Source: Lacisediminihabitans profunda (GTDB lineage: Bacteria; Actinomycetota; Actinomycetes; Actinomycetales; Microbacteriaceae). Taken from it: a DNA stretch of 64,000 nt. The stretch lies in the NCBI RefSeq assembly GCF_008040105.1, contig NZ_VRMG01000007.1:240070-304069 (forward strand), read 5' to 3'. A program made the translations under genes and the position numbers. Positions 1 through 9,231 of the stretch are shown here, piece by piece. The number at the start of each line of letters is the position of its first letter. The stretch's first letter is position 1. The notes under the pieces are model-generated. The model worked only from the letters and a program-made list of their open reading frames with translations, was not told the DNA's origin and searched no databases.

Positions 1-193
1 CACCGAACTCGTCGTCATCGATCGTGATGTCGAAGCGCTCCTCGAGCTCGGTGACCAGTTGGACGACCCCGAACGAATCGAGCTCGGGAAGGGCTCCGAA
101 CAACGGGGTATCACGGTTGAGTTCCGTCGGCTGTTGCGTGAGCTCGAGTGTCTCGATCAGCACGCTTCGGACGGCATCTAGGGTTTCGGTCAT
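1..193 (-). CDS. Acyl/peptidyl carrier protein, 3' end cut by window edge
   Basis: The reading frame starts at the ATG at 191-193 and runs out of the window, giving about 64 residues. It reads as a carrier-protein fold. The phosphopantetheine site is the LDSFGVVQL stretch near residue 38, with the Ser that would carry the prosthetic group, followed by the acidic EERFDITIDDDEF helix region typical of ACPs. It lies 17 bp downstream of the PLP decarboxylase and after the AMP-ligase gene, so it is probably the carrier loaded by that ligase. The substrate is unknown. The C-terminus lies outside the window. Confidence 0.85.
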   Translation of the reverse strand, partial: MTETLDAVRSVLIETLELTQQPTELNRDTPLFGALPELDSFGVVQLVTELEERFDITIDDDEFG

Positions 194-210
194 GGCTGCT
201 CCGTTCGATA

Positions 211-1437
211 TCAAACGAGCACCTCTGCGGGTGCAGGGTGCCCGAGGAAGGCTGTCGGGCTGGCGGTCAAACCATACGCCCCCTGTTGGAAGATGACGAT
301 CAGGTCGTCGATCTCTGCCAGTGGCAGCTCGACGTCGTCGCCAAGCAGGTCGAGCGGCGTGCAGAGGCAGCCGACGACAGTCGCGTTCTCGTCGACGGGA
401 GTGTCCGCGCGGTTGCCCACGATTAGAGGATAGTTGCGCCGGATCGCCTGGCCGAAGTTCCCGGAGGCGGCCAACTGATGGTGCATCCCGCCATCCACGA
501 CCAGGTAGGTCTTCCCGCGCGAGACCTTGCGATCCAACACCCGGGTCACGTAGACACCGCACTCCCCCACGAGATAGCGGCCAAGTTCGACCACCGGGGT
601 GGCCTCGGGAAGCCGTTCAGCGATCGGGCCGTCGATGAGCGCGTGGAGACCGGCGGCCACGGCCTCGAGATCCAACGGCCGGTCCTTCTCCGTGTACGGG
701 ATGCCGAAGCCACCCCCGAGGTTCAGATAGCGCACCGGCGTGGGCAGGTACTCGGCGAGCTCGCTCACCAGATCGACCGTGCGTCGCTGCGCTTCGGCGA
801 TGATCTCCGCGTTGAGATTCTGCGATCCCGCGAAGATGTGGAAGCCCAGGATGTCGAGTCCCGCTGAGGCGTAGTGCTTCAGAACATCGGGGACTTGCTC
901 TGCGTCGATCCCGAACTGCTGCGGACCACCGCCCATGCGCATGCCCGAGCCCTTGACCGCGAAGTCTGGATTGACCCGGATCGCGATCCGGGGTGTGACG
1001 CCGAGTTCGTCGCCCGCGGCGATCACCCGCTTGATCTCCGTGGTGGATTCGACTTCGACGATGATCCCCGCAGCGACGGCTTGGCGGATCTCTGCCGGCG
1101 CCTTCCCTGGGCCGGCGAAACTCACCCGTTCGGGTCGGATGGTGCTGTCCAGTGCCGCCTGCATTTCCAGGGCCGATGCAACGTCGATGCGATCGACGCG
1201 CGTGGCGAGGTGCTGCACCACTGCGGGCATCGGGTTGGCCTTCATCGCGTAGCTGAGCTCCACCCGAGAGGGGAGCGCGGCACGCAGGAGATCGACACGG
1301 GCGTCGAGGATGCCGCGGTCGTAAGCGAAGAATGGGGTCGATCCCACCCGCGCCGCCAGTCTCGACAGCGGCATTCCACCGAGGCGGAGTTCACCATCCA
1401 ACGTGCCGAACGCGGCTGCGTGCTCGTGGGGCTTCAT
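211..1437 (-). CDS. PLP-dependent decarboxylase, exosortase A-associated type (DAP/Orn decarboxylase fold)
   Basis: This 408-residue protein has the fold-III PLP decarboxylase layout. The PLP lysine is in SYAMKAN (K66), the phosphate-binding glycine run is LNLGGGFG, and the C-terminal substrate-side motif is GCLCTPLD (C359, D363). Length and motifs fit the diaminopimelate/ornithine decarboxylase superfamily, and especially the subgroup found with an AMP-ligase and ACP in exosortase A loci. Its ATG overlaps the ligase stop by 4 bp, which implies translational coupling. A housekeeping lysA is less likely given this operon position. The real substrate (an amino acid, free or carrier-bound) cannot be told from sequence. 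Confidence 0.85.
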   Translation of the reverse strand: MKPHEHAAAFGTLDGELRLGGMPLSRLAARVGSTPFFAYDRGILDARVDLLRAALPSRVELSYAMKANPMPAVVQHLATRVDRIDVASALEMQAALDSTIRPERVSFAGPGKAPAEIRQAVAAGIIVEVESTTEIKRVIAAGDELGVTPRIAIRVNPDFAVKGSGMRMGGGPQQFGIDAEQVPDVLKHYASAGLDILGFHIFAGSQNLNAEIIAEAQRRTVDLVSELAEYLPTPVRYLNLGGGFGIPYTEKDRPLDLEAVAAGLHALIDGPIAERLPEATPVVELGRYLVGECGVYVTRVLDRKVSRGKTYLVVDGGMHHQLAASGNFGQAIRRNYPLIVGNRADTPVDENATVVGCLCTPLDLLGDDVELPLAEIDDLIVIFQQGAYGLTASPTAFLGHPAPAEVLV

Positions 1438-3005
1438 ACCGATACCTGTGCCTTCAAGAGATTCCGGTCGAACTTGCCGTTCGGTGAACGTGGCAACTCG
1501 TCGCGGGCGTGGATCTGCGACGGCACCATGTAGAGCGGCAGCACCTGACGGAGGGCACCGAGCAGTACTGTCGTGTCGAGCTCGCCGTCCGTCGCCGTCG
1601 CGAACAGGACCACGCGGTGCCCGATCCCGACTTCCTCGATGCCGAGCGCAACGGCATCCCGCACAACACCGGTCGCGTACGCCGCCTCTTCGATCTCGCT
1701 CGGACTCACGCGGTACCCCGAGGTCTTGATCATGTCGTCGGTGCGGCCGACGAAGTAGAGGAAACCCTCCTCGTCGGCGACGACGGTGTCACCCGACCAG
1801 ACGGCCAGTTCCGGGGCGCGCCACGGCTGACCGGGATGATGCACAGGACGGTACCTCTCGGCTGTGCGCTCCGGGTCGTTCCAGTACCCGAGCGCGACGA
1901 GCGCCCCGCGATGGACGAGTTCGCCCTCCTCGCCGGGCTCGCAGCGCGTGCCATCGGGACGCAGCACGAGGATTTCCGCATTGGGGATCGCCTTGCCGAT
2001 CGAATCGGGGTGACGGTCGACTTCGCTCGGGTCGAGGTAGGTGGAACGGAATGCCTCGGTCAGTCCGTACATCAGGTACGGGTCGGCCTTCGTGAAGACG
2101 CTGCGAAGTCGGTCGAGCACCGTGCGCGGCATCCGGCCCCCCGTGTTCGCCCAGTAGCGCACGCGCGCGGCGACCTCCTCGGGCCAGTCCACGTCCACGA
2201 TCTGAAGCCAGAGCGGAGGCACCCCCGTGATGCCGGTCACCCCGTGCTGCGCGCACAGTCTCGGTACATCCCGAGGCAGCAGGTAGTTCATCAGAACGCA
2301 GTGGGCGCCGACGGCGAACGCGGTCGTCACCTGGCTCAGCCCCGCGTCGAAGCTCAGCGGCAGGACGCTCAGGATGACGTCGTCGCTCGTGTTGTGCAGG
2401 TAGCTGCTCACGCTCTCGGCACCGACGATGAGGTTGCGATGGCTCAGCACGACGCCCTTGGGCTTTCCGGTGCTGCCCGAGGTGTAGAGGATCGCGGCCG
2501 GGTCGATGTCGATGGCGCCGGCCTCGGCTGGCTCGGCGGTGGAATCCGCCGACCCCGGGCCGCGCAGCGGCGACACCCGGTACCCAGTGGTGTCTGCCCC
2601 CTCCGCGCCGACCAGCAAGACGTGCTCCACCGATCCGTCGGCGAGGACGGCGGTCAGCTGAGCGAGCCGGTCCGCCGAGGTCACCAGGAATCGCGCGGCG
2701 CTGTCATTCACGATATGCCCGAGCTGCGCCGGCTTGAGAACGTGATTGATCGGGACGAACACGCCCCCCGCCGCGGATGTCGCGAACATGGCGACCACCA
2801 CTTCGATGCGCTTCTCGAGATAGATCGCCACCCGGTCACCGCGCTGGAGACCGAGCTCCTGCAACTGGACGGCGGCAGCACGCGCGGCGCGCCAGAGCGC
2901 CTCATAGGCCACCGTCTCCTTCTTGTAGCTGAGCGCCGGCGAGCCTGGCGCGGCGGCCGCGGCCTGCGACAGGAGGTCATGGACGTTGACGCGGATCGGG
3001 ATCAC
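1434..3005 (-). CDS. AMP-forming acyl/amino-acid ligase, exosortase A-associated type
   Basis: This 523-residue member of the ANL superfamily has the P-loop-like YTSGSTGKPKG at residues 174-184 and a C-terminal adenylation lysine in SPNGKFDR (K511). It would activate a carboxylate with ATP and hand it to CoA or, given the neighbouring gene, to the ACP phosphopantetheine. The A4 region reads PLSFDAGLSQ (residues 216-225). The Asp in FDAG sits where NRPS adenylation domains hold the substrate amino group, so an amino-acid substrate is plausible; this is inference. The gene overlaps both neighbours by 4 bp and belongs to the ligase-decarboxylase-ACP trio that ends the polysaccharide operon. Confidence 0.85.
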   Translation of the reverse strand: MIPIRVNVHDLLSQAAAAAPGSPALSYKKETVAYEALWRAARAAAVQLQELGLQRGDRVAIYLEKRIEVVVAMFATSAAGGVFVPINHVLKPAQLGHIVNDSAARFLVTSADRLAQLTAVLADGSVEHVLLVGAEGADTTGYRVSPLRGPGSADSTAEPAEAGAIDIDPAAILYTSGSTGKPKGVVLSHRNLIVGAESVSSYLHNTSDDVILSVLPLSFDAGLSQVTTAFAVGAHCVLMNYLLPRDVPRLCAQHGVTGITGVPPLWLQIVDVDWPEEVAARVRYWANTGGRMPRTVLDRLRSVFTKADPYLMYGLTEAFRSTYLDPSEVDRHPDSIGKAIPNAEILVLRPDGTRCEPGEEGELVHRGALVALGYWNDPERTAERYRPVHHPGQPWRAPELAVWSGDTVVADEEGFLYFVGRTDDMIKTSGYRVSPSEIEEAAYATGVVRDAVALGIEEVGIGHRVVLFATATDGELDTTVLLGALRQVLPLYMVPSQIHARDELPRSPNGKFDRNLLKAQVSV

Positions 3006-4339
3006 GGGGCCCTCCGCTCACGAAGAAAGCGCGCGAACTCCACGGCGTCGTCGAGGTCGACGTATCGTCGCCCCTGCGCGTCGCACTCGGGCTTCGTCCC
3101 GTCATCCGGGACGGCAGGTCCTGGCTGACTGAATCCGGAGACCTCGTCGAACACGGCGACATAGGCCTCCGCCTGCGGACGCCAGTCGAGCTGCGTCGAG
3201 ACCCGCTCGCGTGCCTTCTCGCCGAGGGCCACGCGGAGGGTCGGGTCGTCGATCAGCTTCTCCACCGCGTCCGCGAAGGCGGCGATGTCGCCGGACGGCA
3301 CGTACAGCAGCGTGTCCCCGCCGGAGACGCGGGTCTCCACGAGGTCGAAGGACACGGCGGGGAGCCCGTAGGACATGTACTCCATGGTCTTGTTCATGGT
3401 GGAGAGATCGTTGAGCGGCGTCTTCAGATCCGGGCACAGGCCGATGTCGGCGCGACTGAGGTGCTCCGCGATCGCGACCCGGTCGACGCGTCCCGTGAAG
3501 GTCACGTGATCGTCGAGACCGAGCGCCGTCGATTGCTTCCTGAGGTCTTCGAGGCAATCCCCGAAACCGAGCAGAGTCGCCGTCACCTGAGTGAGACCGC
3601 GCCGGTGGACGAGTTCGTCCATCACGAGCAAGACCTGATCGACTCCATCCTGCGGACCCATGATGCCGAGGTAGGTGAGATTTATCCCGTCAGCCGGGCG
3701 AGGATTCGCCGGATAGATCGGGCGCATCTGCTTGGTATCCGGCCCGCTGCGCACCACGGTCACCTCGTCGGGCCGCCTCCCTCCACGACGCACGGCCACC
3801 GCCTTGTACGACTCGTTCGTCGACGTGATCCGTTGGGCGGTGCGGAACGACCGCCGCTCCAGCCAGCTCAGTCCTCGGTACTGGAGTCGCTGCCCGAATT
3901 CCGTCGGCTCGCCGAACCTCGAGAGGAACAACTCGGGATTGAGGTCGTGGTGGTCGAAGATGAACTTCACGCCCCGGATCCTCCAGAGGAGCGCCAGAAA
4001 CCAGAACGTGTCCGGCGGGTTGCAGGCCTGGATGATGTCGAAGGGGCGGTGGCGCCAGGCCGCCAGCGACAGCCACGCGGTACGCACCCAGCTGTACGCG
4101 AACTCCCAGACGAAGCCGAGCAGTCCTTCCGCTTCGGGGGCTGGCGTGTACTTGTAGATGTCGACGCCGTCGATGTGCTGACGGGCCGGATCACCGGGGC
4201 CCTTCGGGCAGATCACGCTGACGCGGTAGCCGCGCGCCAGGAGCGCCTGGCACTCCAACCAGACGCGACGGTCTAGAGGGACCGGGAGGTTCTGCACGAT
4301 GATCAGCACGTGCGGCGCGGTGGACATTCCTCGGGTCAC
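3002..4339 (-). CDS. Family 4 glycosyltransferase
   Basis: This is a GT-B glycosyltransferase of about 445 residues. The N-terminal Rossmann half begins VLIIVQNLPVPLDRRVW. The C-terminal GT1/GT4 domain carries DLSTMNKTMEYMSYGLPAV, the region of the family EX7E nucleotide-sugar motif. I chose the GTG at 4339 because it has a strong AAGGGGG site 5 nt upstream and creates the same GTGA overlap with the flippase stop seen elsewhere in the operon. The ATG at 4327 is the alternative. It would add a sugar to the lipid-linked repeat unit on the cytoplasmic face. Donor and acceptor are unknown. Confidence 0.85.
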   Translation of the reverse strand: MTRGMSTAPHVLIIVQNLPVPLDRRVWLECQALLARGYRVSVICPKGPGDPARQHIDGVDIYKYTPAPEAEGLLGFVWEFAYSWVRTAWLSLAAWRHRPFDIIQACNPPDTFWFLALLWRIRGVKFIFDHHDLNPELFLSRFGEPTEFGQRLQYRGLSWLERRSFRTAQRITSTNESYKAVAVRRGGRRPDEVTVVRSGPDTKQMRPIYPANPRPADGINLTYLGIMGPQDGVDQVLLVMDELVHRRGLTQVTATLLGFGDCLEDLRKQSTALGLDDHVTFTGRVDRVAIAEHLSRADIGLCPDLKTPLNDLSTMNKTMEYMSYGLPAVSFDLVETRVSGGDTLLYVPSGDIAAFADAVEKLIDDPTLRVALGEKARERVSTQLDWRPQAEAYVAVFDEVSGFSQPGPAVPDDGTKPECDAQGRRYVDLDDAVEFARFLRERRAP

Positions 4340-5931
4340 GGTTTCCCCCTTCGGCTTCGGAGGATCGGAATTCGACTCCCCCACTTGGAGCGGGCCAGCA
4401 AGGCGAGTCCTTCCGAGAGCACCGTCGGTGCGAGAAGGCGGGTCGCCGTGAGGTGCACGATCGTCACACCCACCGCGATCAGAATGATCGAAACCACTCG
4501 GGGCATCCCCTGCGTGAGGAGCATGACACCCCAGCCCGCGGCGCCGGACGTCAGCGCGGCAGCGAGGACGAACATGAACGGACCGGCCACAACGCGGACC
4601 CGGGATGACAGGATCCTCGCCACGAGGAACCACCGGCTGATCGTCGCGAGCACGCACACCCCGAGGAAGCCCCATGCGACGAAGATCAGCCCGATGTGGG
4701 CGAGGACCGCGGTCGTGCCGAACGTTATCGCGTCGATGATGAGCGCGTACACGAACCACCCGCCCGGCTTGCCGATGCCGTAGAACAGACCGTGATCGAG
4801 CGACGCTCCGACGGTGAGGAGGCCCGCGAGGGCCAGGATCTGCGCGACGGTGTAGGTCGCTTCCCATCCCTTGCCGAACACGATCGGAATCATCAGCGGA
4901 GCCGCCACCGCGACGATGGTGAGCGGAAGCGACAGCACGGCATATGACAGGCGCAAGGCGCGCAAGTACGCGTTGAGCAGGCGTTCCGCATCCTCCCGGA
5001 TCCTGGCGAACGCGACCGTCGTCACCGGCACGATCGCGCTTCCGGTGAGCTCCTGAACGACTTGGACCAGGCGCTGCGCGATGTTCATGTAGCCGAGTGC
5101 CGCGAGTCCGAGGGTGGACGAGATCACGGCCGCCTCGCCGGATGCCCGGAGCATCGCGACGAACTCGACCCCCAGAACCTGCCCGCCGAACCGCGTCATT
5201 ATCGCGAACTCGCTCCGCGAGAACTCCAGATTCGGATGCCAGCGGGTGCTGATCCACGCCAGGATCGAGGTGATCACGGGGGCGATGAGGCTCTGGCCGA
5301 CGAGGGCCCACACCCCGAAGCCGCTGAAGGCCAGCACCATCGCGGCGACCTGGGCGATCACCGCGGCGATCGCGCCCTGTCCTGCGAGGACGGCGAAGCG
5401 CATGTCCCGCCGGAGGATGGCCATCGGCGCGGAGCCGAACGCCGTGAAGATCACCCACAGGGCCAGCGCCTGCAGCACCGGAACGACTCCGGGGTCGCCG
5501 AAGATCACTCCCATCAGTGGCGCAATGGCGACCAGCGCCGCGCAGAGCACCACTCCGGCACTCAACGAGAACCAGAACGCGGTGCTGAGCATCCGCTGGT
5601 CGACCTTGGCCACCTGCACGATGTACGCGGCAAACCCCAGGTCTGCCAGCAGGTAGAAGAACGGCAGGATCGTCGACGCTGCCGCCACCGTGCCGAAGTC
5701 CTGCGGGCTCAGCAGGCGAGTCAGCACCGCGATCGTGACGAAGCCGAGAAGGCGGGTCGCCCACTTCTGCGCGGTGAGCCAGAACACCCCCGAGGCGGCT
5801 CGGCCTCCGACCGTGCTGTTCGCCGCCGGCGAGGCGAGCGGCTCCGCGGTCGGAATGGCGCTCGGTGGAGACCACTCGCTCGCCAGCGACTCGAGGGTCG
5901 GCTCAGGCCCCTCCGAAGATCTGCCCGTCAT
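4336..5931 (-). CDS. Wzx-type lipopolysaccharide/oligosaccharide flippase
   Basis: This is a 531-residue polytopic membrane protein. After an acidic, low-complexity N-terminal tail of about 45 residues it reads ASGVFWLTAQKWATRLLGFV, then LTRLLSPQDFGTVAAAS, the signature start of the polysaccharide-biosynthesis/MOP flippase family. Many hydrophobic segments of about 20 residues follow to the C-terminus. It would move undecaprenyl-linked oligosaccharide across the membrane. The start at 5931 is fixed by an ATGA overlap with the upstream glycosyltransferase. It sits centrally among glycosyltransferases and sugar-modifying genes, as expected for a Wzx-dependent locus. No polymerase (Wzy) or priming transferase is visible in this window. 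Confidence 0.88.
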   Translation of the reverse strand: MTGRSSEGPEPTLESLASEWSPPSAIPTAEPLASPAANSTVGGRAASGVFWLTAQKWATRLLGFVTIAVLTRLLSPQDFGTVAAASTILPFFYLLADLGFAAYIVQVAKVDQRMLSTAFWFSLSAGVVLCAALVAIAPLMGVIFGDPGVVPVLQALALWVIFTAFGSAPMAILRRDMRFAVLAGQGAIAAVIAQVAAMVLAFSGFGVWALVGQSLIAPVITSILAWISTRWHPNLEFSRSEFAIMTRFGGQVLGVEFVAMLRASGEAAVISSTLGLAALGYMNIAQRLVQVVQELTGSAIVPVTTVAFARIREDAERLLNAYLRALRLSYAVLSLPLTIVAVAAPLMIPIVFGKGWEATYTVAQILALAGLLTVGASLDHGLFYGIGKPGGWFVYALIIDAITFGTTAVLAHIGLIFVAWGFLGVCVLATISRWFLVARILSSRVRVVAGPFMFVLAAALTSGAAGWGVMLLTQGMPRVVSIILIAVGVTIVHLTATRLLAPTVLSEGLALLARSKWGSRIPILRSRRGKP

Positions 5932-7007
5932 AGTCCGTATCGGCGCCAGATGCGCCACCTGATCCGTCCGCTCAGGTCGCGTCGCAGTCGTTCCACACGC
6001 ACCGCAAGGCCGTTGAACGGGAGACCGGCGGTGCGCTTGTAGCTGTTCTTCCAGCTCGACGTCCGCGCGATGTCGGGGCGAAGGTCGACCGCCTCGTCGA
6101 GGAACTCCTGAGCCGATCTGCCGTCTTCCAGCTCCTCGAACGCGCGTCGGACGGCGTCGCTCGCCAGGGCGCGACGATTGGCACGCCGCAAGCTCTCCAC
6201 GCCAGCGACGCGGCCCCCCGCTTCGCTGAAGAACGCGTCGAACGCCGAGCGCCTCGCGTGAAAATCGACGATCTTCCCGGCATGGATCGTGTGTTGCATG
6301 CTGAGCGAATGCACGCGGTAGAGGCCCTGCACCACGCCACCGATCCGCGCCACCGATCCAAGTGACGCCAATCGCAGCCACAGGTTGAAGTCGCTCGCCG
6401 CCGGCAGGTCAGCCCGATGCCCGCCCGACACGGCCAGGGCCGAGGTGCGGATCATCACCTCCGGCTGCGAGATGACGTTCTCGACCCGCTTGACCCGGAG
6501 CTCGATCCAGCGTCCGCCGGGCCACACCTTAAGCCGACGTCGTCCGACCGCCGTCGGGTGGGTCGGCACCGCGCCGTTGAAGTTCACCACCGGCCCGTAG
6601 ACGAACGCAACGTCGGGGTGCGCGTCGAGCACCTCCGCCGATCGACGGAGGGCGCCATCCGGCAGGATGTCGTCCGGATCGAGCTTCACGACGTAAGGGG
6701 CGGTCGCACTCTCCAAGGCGTCGTTGAAGGTGATGATGTGGCCCTTGTTCGTCTCGTGCGCGACGACTCGGACGCGAGGATCCTGGGATTCCCACTCCCG
6801 GGCGATCCTCAGACTGCCATCGGTCGATGCGTCGTCGACGATCGTGACGTCGACGATGACCCCGGTCTGGGAGAGCGCGGAGTCGACGGCTTCGCTGAGG
6901 TACTGGGCGTAGTTGTGACACGGGATGACCACCGAGACACGCGGAAGCGAGTGGTTCGCATTCTCCGCGATCTCGGTCGTTTCCGCGCCGGTATCAGACG
7001 TCGACAT
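5928..7007 (-). CDS. Family 2 glycosyltransferase
   Basis: This is a 359-residue GT-A enzyme. The nucleotide-binding start is VSVVIPCHNYAQYL (residues 24-37), followed by VDDASTDG (57-64) and the DXD-like metal motif LDPDD (109-113). The C-terminal third is less conserved and contains no clear membrane helix. It is clearly paralogous to the next gene downstream, which has the same length and the same layout of these motifs, so the pair probably arose by duplication and then took on different sugars. The ATG follows a GGAGAGGAG-type ribosome site. It is a cytoplasmic member of the polysaccharide operon. Confidence 0.88.
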   Translation of the reverse strand: MSTSDTGAETTEIAENANHSLPRVSVVIPCHNYAQYLSEAVDSALSQTGVIVDVTIVDDASTDGSLRIAREWESQDPRVRVVAHETNKGHIITFNDALESATAPYVVKLDPDDILPDGALRRSAEVLDAHPDVAFVYGPVVNFNGAVPTHPTAVGRRRLKVWPGGRWIELRVKRVENVISQPEVMIRTSALAVSGGHRADLPAASDFNLWLRLASLGSVARIGGVVQGLYRVHSLSMQHTIHAGKIVDFHARRSAFDAFFSEAGGRVAGVESLRRANRRALASDAVRRAFEELEDGRSAQEFLDEAVDLRPDIARTSSWKNSYKRTAGLPFNGLAVRVERLRRDLSGRIRWRIWRRYGL

Positions 7008-7022
7008 CGTTCTCCTCTCCGC

Positions 7023-8102
7023 TCATCCCGGCAGCCCGACCTCGGTGGCATGTCGCCATGCCGCGGAGTTCCGCAGGGTCAGCATCTTCTCGCGGGCGAC
7101 GAAGAACGGGTTCCTCCGGGACAGCCGAACACCGAGCCTGCGTCGACGCCGATAGGCGCGCCCGGCGCGGCTTCGATCGATCGCGGGATCGCAGTTGCGC
7201 GCGAACCCCAGCAGCTCGGGCACGGGCCACGTTCCGGTGAGACCCCACACGTAGGCACGAGACGCCAGATCCATCGCCTCGACGGCCTCCGCGTGTTGGA
7301 TCATCGTGACGAGTTCCTGGGCGTTCGGGAACGACTTCGACGCCGAGGTGAAGGCGTCGAGACGGTGTTCGAGGTCGGTGATCATGCCGCGCGCCTGGTC
7401 CGAGCCGAAGACCGAGCTGTGCATGTTCTGATCGTGCTGTCGATAGAACGCCTGCACGGTGCCCGGGAGGTACCCGACGTCCGAGACGGCCGCGACCCTG
7501 AGCCACATCTGCAGGTCTCCGGCATGCGGGTGATCGGGGTCGTACAGCCCTACCTGGCGTAAGACGCTGCCGCGCACGATCGCCTCCGGCGAGCGGATGA
7601 CGTTGGCGCCGAAGCCGAACACGCGGCGTGCCCAGTCGCCCCCCTGCCAGAGGACCCAAGCCGACCCATCGGGGACCTCGACCTCGGGGACGGTCTCGCC
7701 GAACACGACGACGGGGCCGTAGACGAGTCCGACTTCGGGATGCCGCTCCATCAGCGCCACGGCCCTCGTGATCGAGTTCTTCGTCAGCAGGTCATCGGCG
7801 GAGAGCAGGATGACGTAGTCGCCCGCCGCCTCGGCGAGGCCGTCGTTGTAGGTCAGGATGTGGCGCTTGTTGCTCGCGTGCGCGATCAGGCGCACCCGAG
7901 AATCACGGTCCGCCAGCCCGCGCGCCACCTCGGCACTGCCATCCGGCGAGGCATCGTCGACGATGATGACTTCCACGTCGACGCCCTCCTGATCCAGCGC
8001 CGAGGCGACCGCGGCGGGCAGGAAGTGACCGTAGTTGTAGCACGGAATCACGACCGTCACCAGAGGCCGCGTGGCGAGGGCGAGGTGTTCTAGAGTCTGC
8101 AT
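7023..8102 (-). CDS. Family 2 glycosyltransferase, paralogue of the upstream one
   Basis: This 359-residue GT-A glycosyltransferase has VTVVIPCYNYGHFL (residues 15-28), VDDASPDG (48-55) and LSADD (100-104) as the metal motif. I chose the ATG at 8102, which begins MQTLEHLALA just before the catalytic domain. A longer frame to 8159 would add an arginine-rich tail unlike the family and overlap the aminotransferase gene. It lies 16 bp after the aminotransferase stop and 15 bp before the second GT2. Like its twin it should build the repeat unit of the exported glycan. Specificity is unknown. Confidence 0.87.
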   Translation of the reverse strand: MQTLEHLALATRPLVTVVIPCYNYGHFLPAAVASALDQEGVDVEVIIVDDASPDGSAEVARGLADRDSRVRLIAHASNKRHILTYNDGLAEAAGDYVILLSADDLLTKNSITRAVALMERHPEVGLVYGPVVVFGETVPEVEVPDGSAWVLWQGGDWARRVFGFGANVIRSPEAIVRGSVLRQVGLYDPDHPHAGDLQMWLRVAAVSDVGYLPGTVQAFYRQHDQNMHSSVFGSDQARGMITDLEHRLDAFTSASKSFPNAQELVTMIQHAEAVEAMDLASRAYVWGLTGTWPVPELLGFARNCDPAIDRSRAGRAYRRRRRLGVRLSRRNPFFVAREKMLTLRNSAAWRHATEVGLPG

Positions 8103-8118
8103 GCGCGTCCGCGACCGA

Positions 8119-9231
8119 TCACGACGTCGACGCGACCGCGGAGTGCAAGGCCTCGGCAACGCTCTCCTGCTGGGCGTAGGTCAGGTGCGGGAACATCGGC
8201 AGAGAAAGGATGCGGTCGGCTGCGGCCTCGGTGACCGGGAACTGGCCACGCCGATAGCCGAGCCCGGCGTACGCCTCGGTGAGATGCACCGGCGTCGGGT
8301 AGTGGATGCCGGATCCGACGCCCGCTGCGGACAGCTCGACCATCACGCGCTCGCGGTCCTCGACCCGGACGACGTACAGGTGCCAGACGTCGGTGTTGCC
8401 CGGCCGCACACTGGGCAGACGGACGCCTTCGATGTCGGCGAGGAGCTCGGCGTAGCGGTCGGCAGCCGCGCGGCGGGCCGCATTCCATCCCTCGAGCCGC
8501 GCGAGCTTCGCCCGCAGGACGGGAGCCTGGATCGCGTCGAGCCGGGCGTTCATCCCGATCTGATCGTGCACGTACTTCACCGAGCTGCCGTGCGCGGCCA
8601 CGTTGCGGATGAACGCGGCGATGTCCGCGTCATTCGTCATCACGGCACCCGCGTCACCGGCCGCGCCGAGGTTCTTGCCGGGGTAGAAGCTCGTCGCCGC
8701 CACGCGCGCCAAGGCTCCGGCGCGACCGGCGGAGGACGACGCGCCCTGCGACTGCGCGGCATCCTCGACGACGACCAGCCCGTGCTTCTCGGCGATCGGA
8801 AGGATGAGCTCGACCGGCGCGGTCTGCCCGAAAAGGTGCACCGGCGCGATGACCCGCGTCCGCTCGGTGATGGCGGCCTCGACCGCGTCGGGATCGATGA
8901 GCAGGTGCTCGACGTCGACATCCACGAAGACCGGCACGGCGCCGATGCGCGAAACGGCCTCGGCCGTGGCGATGAAGGTGTTCGCCGGCATGATGACCTC
9001 GTCACCGGGCCCCACACCAACCGCACGGTAGGCGAGCTCGAGCGCATCCGTCCCGTTCGAGACGCCGATCACGTGCTCGACCCCGATGTACTCGGCGTAC
9101 TCCTGTTCGAAGGCACCGATCTCGCTGCCGCCGATAAATCCTGCGCTCTCGAACAGCCGCTGCCACACGGGCAGCACCTCCTCGGCGATCTCGGCGCTCT
9201 GCGCGGCCAGGTCCAGGAATGGAACGCTCAC
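8119..9231 (-). CDS. DegT/DnrJ/EryC1 sugar aminotransferase (VPFLDL type)
   Basis: This 370-residue PLP-dependent sugar aminotransferase begins VPFLDLAAQSAEI, typical of the branch that makes 3-amino or 4-amino nucleotide sugars (WlbE, QdtB, FdtB, DesV). The PLP contacts are NGTDAL (residues 60-65), VEDAAQ (D157) and the Schiff-base lysine in FYPGKNLGAAGD (K186). I chose the GTG at 9231 because it forms a GTGA overlap with the acetyltransferase stop and has GGGAG 7 nt upstream. With the acetyltransferase and dehydrogenase of this operon it would supply an N-acylated amino sugar. Confidence 0.88.
   Translation of the reverse strand: MSVPFLDLAAQSAEIAEEVLPVWQRLFESAGFIGGSEIGAFEQEYAEYIGVEHVIGVSNGTDALELAYRAVGVGPGDEVIMPANTFIATAEAVSRIGAVPVFVDVDVEHLLIDPDAVEAAITERTRVIAPVHLFGQTAPVELILPIAEKHGLVVVEDAAQSQGASSSAGRAGALARVAATSFYPGKNLGAAGDAGAVMTNDADIAAFIRNVAAHGSSVKYVHDQIGMNARLDAIQAPVLRAKLARLEGWNAARRAAADRYAELLADIEGVRLPSVRPGNTDVWHLYVVRVEDRERVMVELSAAGVGSGIHYPTPVHLTEAYAGLGYRRGQFPVTEAAADRILSLPMFPHLTYAQQESVAEALHSAVASTS

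Noticed and set aside
3002..5875. Single 957-residue protein covering GT4 and the flippase region
   Set aside because: The upstream part is the flippase gene read in another frame; only the last 445 residues are the glycosyltransferase.
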